34,107 nucleotides of DNA from contig NBLY01000041.1 in NCBI GenBank assembly GCA_002084665.1, positions 1 to 34,107 on the forward strand, read 5' to 3'. Shown in pieces: positions 28,156-34,107 of the stretch (position 1 is its first letter; every line of letters starts with the position of its first letter). The notes under the pieces were generated by a model that did no database searches, had not been told where the DNA came from, and saw only the letters and a list, made by a program, of their open reading frames with translations. The position numbers and the translations under genes were made by a program. This DNA is from Desulfobacteraceae bacterium 4572_35.2 (GTDB lineage: Bacteria > Desulfobacterota > Desulfuromonadia > Desulfuromonadales > Desulfuromonadaceae).

Positions 28156-28761
28156 ATGCAGCAAATCAATCTATATCAAGACCAGTTTAAGCCGCACCGG
28201 GAAATTCCGTGGCTGCTCATTGTCACGGCAACTTTTTGTCTGCTATTGGTGGTGATGGCTGGTATCAGCTGGAAGCAAAAACAGACCATTCAGCAGGCTA
28301 AAACCAGTTTAGATCGTCAACGAGCGCAGCAGCAACAGATGGCTGAGTCGGTGGAGCTGCTCCAGCAACGGTTGTCGGCACGGTTGCCGAGTGAATCCCT
28401 GAAACGAGATCTGCAGCTATTACGAGCTGAATTGGTGCAGCGCCAACCTCTCCGTGTGGCACTCGATAAGGCCATGACCCAGGAAAACACCATCCCCCAG
28501 AGTCTTGATGCCTTTGCGGCAAAGCCCCTTAAACAGTTATGGTTTAGTCGGATTTTGCTCATGGATTCAGGAATAACAATTCGGCTGCATGGATTCACGC
28601 CGCACGCCCAAAATATTCCGATATTGATCGACGACCTCTCTTCACAGGAGGTTTTTCGCCAACAACAATTTTCGCAATTAGAGCTTGAACGCCAGGAGAA
28701 TGGTTTGTATCAATTCTTACTCTCGACAAAGAGGGGGGACAGTGATGGCACTGGAGAATGA
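28156..28761 (+). CDS. PilN-like MSHA fimbrial assembly protein
   Basis: MQQINLYQDQFKPHREIPWLLIVTATFCLLLVVMAGI, single TM plus coiled coil; position within the msh operon. Confidence 0.8.
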   Translation: MQQINLYQDQFKPHREIPWLLIVTATFCLLLVVMAGISWKQKQTIQQAKTSLDRQRAQQQQMAESVELLQQRLSARLPSESLKRDLQLLRAELVQRQPLRVALDKAMTQENTIPQSLDAFAAKPLKQLWFSRILLMDSGITIRLHGFTPHAQNIPILIDDLSSQEVFRQQQFSQLELERQENGLYQFLLSTKRGDSDGTGE

Positions 28762-29458
28762 AGTAGTTGTTAAATTGAATGATCTGTTTTCTGCTCTGAG
28801 TAAGAGGGAGCGTATCATTGTGCTCCTTGCGCTGTTTTTGATCCCCATTTATCTGTTTGCTGAGCTGGTGTTTTTGCCCGCTCAAAAGGAACAGAAACTG
28901 TTAACGACGCAATATCAAACAGCGCAACAAGATGTTGTTTCGTTGCAACAACAGTTACTGGAGCTAGAAAGTGCGCTAAATAATGATCCCGATCAAGGTA
29001 AACGCGATCAGCTCGCCTCGTTGCGTGAGCAGATCACTTCATTTGATCAATCGTTGCAACGCAACCTTGCAGGGTTAGTGCCTCCACAGCAGATGGCGGC
29101 AATGTTGCGCGGCATGCTATCGCAGCATAAGGGGTTGACACTTATTTCATTAAAAAATCGTGTCCCCTCTGCTTTGGTTGCGGTGGTTACGCCAGCGCCA
29201 GAGGGTAAAGAACCCCCTACGAGCGAGGAGCTCGTGCTTAGTCAGAAAACAGCACCGGTGTTGTATCAACATGGTATCGAGGTGCAGTTGACGGGCAGTT
29301 ATCTTGACACATTGCACTACCTCCATCAGTTGCAGGGGTTGTCACATCGGCTGTTTTGGCAAAGTGTTGACATTGAGATGTCTGATCGTTATCCAAGCGC
29401 ACGGGTTCTGCTCAATGTTTATACCTTGAGTTTTCAGGAGGGCTGGATCGGTGGTTAA
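28745..29458 (+). CDS. mshJ: MshJ (PilO-like) MSHA biogenesis protein
   Basis: LSKRERIIVLLALFLIPIYLFAELVF TM and coiled coil; GSYLDTLHYLHQLQGLSHRLFWQSVDIEM. Confidence 0.82.
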   Translation: MALENEVVVKLNDLFSALSKRERIIVLLALFLIPIYLFAELVFLPAQKEQKLLTTQYQTAQQDVVSLQQQLLELESALNNDPDQGKRDQLASLREQITSFDQSLQRNLAGLVPPQQMAAMLRGMLSQHKGLTLISLKNRVPSALVAVVTPAPEGKEPPTSEELVLSQKTAPVLYQHGIEVQLTGSYLDTLHYLHQLQGLSHRLFWQSVDIEMSDRYPSARVLLNVYTLSFQEGWIGG

Positions 29459-29855
29459 GCGAGAAAAGCGAACTAAGTTTGAATATCGTGGCGTGGCACT
29501 GGCGGTGGCCATCGTTGTTATTGGACTGATAAACGCGACCCCGAGCATTGCCGGCGTTCATGATCCGATGCGTCCTCAGGTTGAATCAGTTGCTGCTGAT
29601 TCCGTCGCGCTAGAAAAGACTGAATTTCATCTTGAGGCAACGATGGTTTCAGTCCAGCGTCGAGTTGCGATTATTGATGGTTCAACAGTCAGCGTGGGTG
29701 ACCAGTATCAAGGTCATAGCGTTACTTCGATTAACGAGGGATGTGTGGTGTTGGCGCAACGAGGTAAAAAGACCTCATTGACATTGCAACCGATAATTAA
29801 AACGCGAACGGATGCAGTCAATGGAATGTTGCATCACCTACGTGGAGTGGAATAA
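29451..29855 (+). CDS. mshK: MshK-like MSHA biogenesis protein
   Basis: Signal/TM N-terminus; HDPMRPQ...LEATMVSVQRRVAIIDGSTVSVGDQYQGHSVTSIN, PilP/MshK-type; between mshJ and mshL. Confidence 0.8.
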   Translation: MVKREKRTKFEYRGVALAVAIVVIGLINATPSIAGVHDPMRPQVESVAADSVALEKTEFHLEATMVSVQRRVAIIDGSTVSVGDQYQGHSVTSINEGCVVLAQRGKKTSLTLQPIIKTRTDAVNGMLHHLRGVE

Positions 29856-31571
29856 ATGGTGAAATTAGCGAACATGGCAATTTTGTTGCTGTTGATATTT
29901 AGTGGCCTGTTTTTTATGGCTGGTTGTAGCGCAACTGTGGCCAAGGACCCTGTTACATCATCGCCATCAGCACCATCATCGCTCATCCTTGAGCAGATGC
30001 AACGGCCTGCATTGGCGGTTGAGGCTGTGCAACCATTACCCGCGGCAGTACAGCAGGCCCTAATGCCTTCGCTGTTTAGCTCACAACAACTGGGTGGTTC
30101 AGATGAAGTGGAGCAGCGTTTTGATGTTGGTGCTGAGAATGTTGAAGCCAGTGCTTTTTTCGCCGGTCTCGTCGAGGGGACAGCCACCAATATGGTGGTT
30201 CATCCGCAGGTTGCAGGAACTGTTAGTTTACGCCTTAAAAATGTCACCTTGGCTGAGGTGATGGCTATTGTCCAGGACGTTTATGGTTACCATTATCGCA
30301 CCATCGCCGGTGGCTATCAGATTCTGCCAAATAATTTGCAAACGCGAATTTTCGAAGTTGATTATTTAACCTTGCAGCGTAGTGGCACCTCATCGATGAA
30401 GGTCAGTTCTGGTCAGGTTACTGACGGAGCTAATTCATCCGACAGTAGTAGCGCCAGCAATGATTCAGGTAGGTCCTCATCAGGTAACGATAGCGGTACC
30501 GGCAGTCAGATTGAAACTACTTCTGAAACCGATTTTTGGCCAGCCTTTCAACGGGCACTTGAGGCATTGATTGGTGTTGAGGATGGCCGTAAAGTGATTA
30601 TTCAGCCCCAGGCAGGATTAGTCGTCGTTCGCGCGCTCCCTTCAGAGTTGGACTTTGTCGCCAACTATTTGCAGAGGACGAAAAGCTCGTTGCAACGCCA
30701 AGTGATCCTTGAAACTAAAATTATTGAGGTGCAACTCAATGACGGTTTTCAAACTGGCATAAACTGGGGATCTCTTATCCATAATGGCACCAATTTAGCT
30801 CGAATTGGTCAGGTTGGCGGTGGCAGCAGTCTCAGTAGCGGATCGAGTGAGATCTCTGGTAGCAACGGAAATCTTAATCCGAGTGCCCCAACAGCGATTA
30901 ATGGTTTGATCTCCTCTGCTTTTGGCGGGGTGTTTTCGGCGGCCGTTGAGTTCGATGATTTTCAAGCTTTTGTTGAAGCGGTGAAAACTCAAGGCGATGT
31001 GCAGGTGCTATCCAGCCCGCGTATTTCGACCCTTAACAATCAAAAAGCGGTTATCAAAGTTGGCACCGATGAGTTTTTTGTCACCGATGTTTCAAGTGAT
31101 ACCGATACGGAAACCGATACCGCAACTGCTGATATTACCCTAACGCCATTCTTCTCAGGTATCGCCTTAGACGTGACCCCACAAATCAGTGAGAATGGTC
31201 AAGTGACGTTACATATCCATCCGACTGTTAGCGATGTTGAAGATCAAACAAAAGTGATCACCGTCAATGGTCAAGAACAATCTCTGCCGTTGGCGTTTAG
31301 TAGTGTGCGTGAGTCCGACACCATTGTTAGTGCTCGTAATGGTCAAGTGGTGGTGATTGGCGGTTTGATGAAAAATACTGAAACCAAAAAGACCGCAGGG
31401 GTGCCTATCTTGGGTGATCTCCCTGGCGTTGGCTATCTGTTTCGTCAGCAGCAGGATTCGACCCGCAAAACTGAGCTGATTATTTTACTCCGCCCGCAGG
31501 TGGTCAATCAGGATCAAGATTGGGCTACCGATGTCGAGCAAGCGCGTCAGCGCATGCAGCAGTTGTTGTAA
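29856..31571 (+). CDS. mshL: MSHA secretin MshL
   Basis: Lipoprotein signal MAGCSAT; secretin domain QVLSSPRISTLNNQKAVIKVGTDEFFV...VVIGGLMKNTETKKTAGVPILGDLPGVGYLFRQQ. Confidence 0.94.
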   Translation: MVKLANMAILLLLIFSGLFFMAGCSATVAKDPVTSSPSAPSSLILEQMQRPALAVEAVQPLPAAVQQALMPSLFSSQQLGGSDEVEQRFDVGAENVEASAFFAGLVEGTATNMVVHPQVAGTVSLRLKNVTLAEVMAIVQDVYGYHYRTIAGGYQILPNNLQTRIFEVDYLTLQRSGTSSMKVSSGQVTDGANSSDSSSASNDSGRSSSGNDSGTGSQIETTSETDFWPAFQRALEALIGVEDGRKVIIQPQAGLVVVRALPSELDFVANYLQRTKSSLQRQVILETKIIEVQLNDGFQTGINWGSLIHNGTNLARIGQVGGGSSLSSGSSEISGSNGNLNPSAPTAINGLISSAFGGVFSAAVEFDDFQAFVEAVKTQGDVQVLSSPRISTLNNQKAVIKVGTDEFFVTDVSSDTDTETDTATADITLTPFFSGIALDVTPQISENGQVTLHIHPTVSDVEDQTKVITVNGQEQSLPLAFSSVRESDTIVSARNGQVVVIGGLMKNTETKKTAGVPILGDLPGVGYLFRQQQDSTRKTELIILLRPQVVNQDQDWATDVEQARQRMQQLL

Positions 31572-31580
31572 GGGAACTTT

Positions 31581-32486
31581 ATGTATCTGGACTACTTTCA
31601 TCTGAATGACCGTCCGTTCTCACTGACGCCAGATACCAGTTATTACTACAATAACTTTAGCTGTCAGGAGGCGATGAACGTTGTTCTTGTCGCCTTAAGC
31701 AATGGTGAGGGGATTGTTAAAATAACCGGTGAAGTGGGTACGGGTAAGACATTGATGTGTCGTAAACTGCTCAATGATCTTCCCGATGAGATGCTCACCG
31801 TTTATCTACCTAACCCATTGATGGAAGCGCAGCAGCTCTATCGTGCTGTGGCTGGGGAGCTTGGTCTTGCTTCAACAACGGATGTTTCAGTTGCTGATCT
31901 ATTGAATCAATTAAATACTCGCTTGATTAATCTGAGTGCCTCAGGTCAGCGTGTTGTGGTGTGCGTTGACGAAGCGCAATCAATGCCAACGCAAACTCTT
32001 GAAGCGTTGCGGTTATTGAGTAATGTTGAAACAGAAAAACGAAAATTACTTCAAATCGTGTTGTTTGGCCAACCTGAGCTAAACGAACGCTTGGCGCAGT
32101 CCGAACTGCGTCAATTACGCCAACGAATCAGCTTCTCTTATGCTCTTGGTCCGCTAGATTTTGAAGGATTTCAGGGTTATTTAGTCCATCGTTTACAGAT
32201 GGCAGGTTATCAGGGCGTGCCACTATTCACTGTTGGCGCGCAACGCAAGTTGTTTAAAGCCGCTAAAGGGGTGCCGCGCTTGGTTAATATTTTAGCTCAC
32301 AAGGCATTAATGGTCAGTTATGGCTGTGGCTTGCATCACGTTGGTGTTGGTCAGGTGAAGGCGGCTATTGTCGATACCGATGGTGTTTCGTTACCACACA
32401 ACTGGCTGTTTGGTGTTGCGTTAATAGGACTGCTTACAACTCTTTTTTATGTGGGAATTTTGTTAACCCCTATGGTTGGGGGCTAG
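31581..32486 (+). CDS. mshM: MshM, ExeA-like AAA ATPase
   Basis: MYLDYFHLNDRPFSLTPDTSYYY; Walker A GEVGTGKT; VVVCVDEAQSMP; ALRLLSNVETEKRKLLQIVLFGQPEL. Confidence 0.93.
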   Translation: MYLDYFHLNDRPFSLTPDTSYYYNNFSCQEAMNVVLVALSNGEGIVKITGEVGTGKTLMCRKLLNDLPDEMLTVYLPNPLMEAQQLYRAVAGELGLASTTDVSVADLLNQLNTRLINLSASGQRVVVCVDEAQSMPTQTLEALRLLSNVETEKRKLLQIVLFGQPELNERLAQSELRQLRQRISFSYALGPLDFEGFQGYLVHRLQMAGYQGVPLFTVGAQRKLFKAAKGVPRLVNILAHKALMVSYGCGLHHVGVGQVKAAIVDTDGVSLPHNWLFGVALIGLLTTLFYVGILLTPMVGG

Positions 32487-32493
32487 AAAAACG

Positions 32494-33579
32494 ATGAGTC
32501 TAATTAATCAGATGTTGAAAGATTTAGACGCTCGTAAGCAGCAGGGAGCAAGCCACGCTGCACAGGAGGCGGAGATTGTTGTTTGTCACCCGCCGCAACG
32601 TTCTCGCTTTCGAACCGTTGCTGTGTTGGTTGCTGTGACCTCTCTATGTGTTGGTGGTTGGTGGTGGTTTTCTAGTCAGGCGACTGTAGTGATACCGCCG
32701 GCTTCACTGCAAACTCAGCAACAGCAGAAGGTTGAATCAGTTGCGCTTATTGAAGCTGTGCCATCAACAGAGACGGTTGTTGCTCCGGTTGAATTCTCCG
32801 CAGCTCAACAGCTTTCTGAGCCAGTAGTGGTTCCAGTGTTAGCGAAAAGTAGTGGGTCGCCGCTAAACGTCGCTGTTGTAAATTTACCTGTTGAGCGGCT
32901 GAGTGAGGCTGATGCGGAAGGTGAGCTGCAACTATCCGCCGTGAACTTAACAGCCAGACCGTCAATTCCGTCAGCACGGCTGGTGATCGAACCACCGAAT
33001 TTAGCCGAGCAAGCACAACAGCTACGCCGTGAAGGTCGTGCTTTTATTCACCAGCAACAGTACCATTCTGGCGCACAATTGCTTAATCAAGCACTTGAAC
33101 TTGATCATGGCAGTGCCCAGCAATGGCAAGAACTTGTTCGAGCATGTGTTCAAGCTGGCGATCTTTCATCTGCTATGGATGCAGTAATACGCGGTTGTGA
33201 GGCGTATTCAAACGATGTCGGTTTACGTGTTTATCGTGCACGACTTATTGTAGAAACAGGTGATTATCATTCAGCTCTGACCGTGCTACAAACGGGCGCG
33301 ACACCTAGTGTTGGCGCATCGAGCGATTATTACGCTTTGTTGGCGAGCGTTCTGCAGCAGCTCAGTCAATTTACTGAAGCGGCGGCACAGTATGCGCTAC
33401 TGACAACGACATACCCTCAGCGAGGAGATTGGTGGATTGGTCGTGCTGTTTGTGCCGACCAACTCGGCTTAGCGCAACACGCCATAACGTACTATCAACA
33501 GGCAATAAGATGTCAGCAGCTTAATCCTCAGCTTAAACAATTTGCCGTGCAGCAATTAACGCGTCTGGGTAAAGGGTAA
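32494..33579 (+). CDS. mshN: MshN, TPR-containing MSHA protein
   Basis: MSLINQMLKDLDARKQQG N-terminus, TM VAVLVAVTSLCVGGWWWF, C-terminal TPR repeats. Confidence 0.87.
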   Translation: MSLINQMLKDLDARKQQGASHAAQEAEIVVCHPPQRSRFRTVAVLVAVTSLCVGGWWWFSSQATVVIPPASLQTQQQQKVESVALIEAVPSTETVVAPVEFSAAQQLSEPVVVPVLAKSSGSPLNVAVVNLPVERLSEADAEGELQLSAVNLTARPSIPSARLVIEPPNLAEQAQQLRREGRAFIHQQQYHSGAQLLNQALELDHGSAQQWQELVRACVQAGDLSSAMDAVIRGCEAYSNDVGLRVYRARLIVETGDYHSALTVLQTGATPSVGASSDYYALLASVLQQLSQFTEAAAQYALLTTTYPQRGDWWIGRAVCADQLGLAQHAITYYQQAIRCQQLNPQLKQFAVQQLTRLGKG

Positions 33580-33583
33580 ACTT

Positions 33584-34107
33584 ATGACACTACGTAAAAA
33601 AATACGCATTGGTGACCTACTTGTATCTGAGGGGATTATCATTGAAGACCAGTTGATGCATGCGCTAAAGGTGCAAAAATCAACGGGTGGCAAACTCGGT
33701 CACACCCTGATTGAGCTCGGTTATCTTACTGAAGATCAGATGTTAGAGTTTTTATCAAAACAGTTGCAAATTTCGCTGGTTGATCTGCGCCATTTTAAGT
33801 TTGATTCGCAATACGTTAAGTTGATTCCCGAAACACTGGCTCGCCGTTTTCGTGTCATTGTGCTAACGCGTGAAGCTGGTGGTGTTTTAATTGGCATGGC
33901 TGACCCCACCGATATCTTTGCTCAAGATAAGTTAGAAGCGCTGATTGGCGAAACGATTGTCCCTGCCGTTGTGCGCGAGTCAGACCTGCTGCGTTCCCTC
34001 GATAATGTCTACCGTCGTACCGATGAGATCGAAAATATTGCCGAAGAACTTGGTGAAGAGCTAGCCCAAACAGATTTCAATTTAGCGGAGCTATTGCCAG
34101 ATAGCCA
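33584..34107 (+). CDS. mshE: MshE (GspE/PilB-type ATPase), N-terminal part, truncated by window end
   Basis: MTLRKKIRIGDLLVSEGIIIEDQLMHALKVQKSTGGKLGHTLIELGYLTEDQMLEFLSKQL..., T2SSE_N domain. Confidence 0.92.
   Translation, partial: MTLRKKIRIGDLLVSEGIIIEDQLMHALKVQKSTGGKLGHTLIELGYLTEDQMLEFLSKQLQISLVDLRHFKFDSQYVKLIPETLARRFRVIVLTREAGGVLIGMADPTDIFAQDKLEALIGETIVPAVVRESDLLRSLDNVYRRTDEIENIAEELGEELAQTDFNLAELLPDS

Overview
This 34.1 kb chromosomal window looks like a Desulfuromonas/Geobacter-like deltaproteobacterium. That taxonomy is inferred from the triheme c7 cytochrome, system II cytochrome maturation genes and an MSHA pilus locus; it was not tested. Left to right it holds: a RAYT/IS200-like transposase remnant inside a 21-bp inverted repeat; ccsA/resB; a split ADP-forming acyl-CoA synthetase; a broken M24 peptidase; a diguanylate cyclase and a damaged GGDEF/EAL gene; an arsR-permease-thioredoxin operon; an XRE/cupin-elbB-gltB cluster; a triheme cytochrome; HAD, rluD and pgeF; trkA/trkH; HNH and radical SAM genes; a truncated UvrD helicase; and mshI-like to mshE genes. 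Two signals stand out. (1) A family of about 125-155 bp intergenic MITE-like repeats has three copies, two with recognisable termini and one with a flanking 6-bp direct repeat. (2) Many otherwise conserved genes carry internal deletions or frameshifts (resB, acdAB, M24, GGDEF/EAL, trkH, uvrD, mshI, RAYT), alongside three perfect tandem duplications (20, 71 and 45 bp). This is either active genome erosion/instability or a systematic assembly problem. Homology calls come from motif recognition only; no searches were run.
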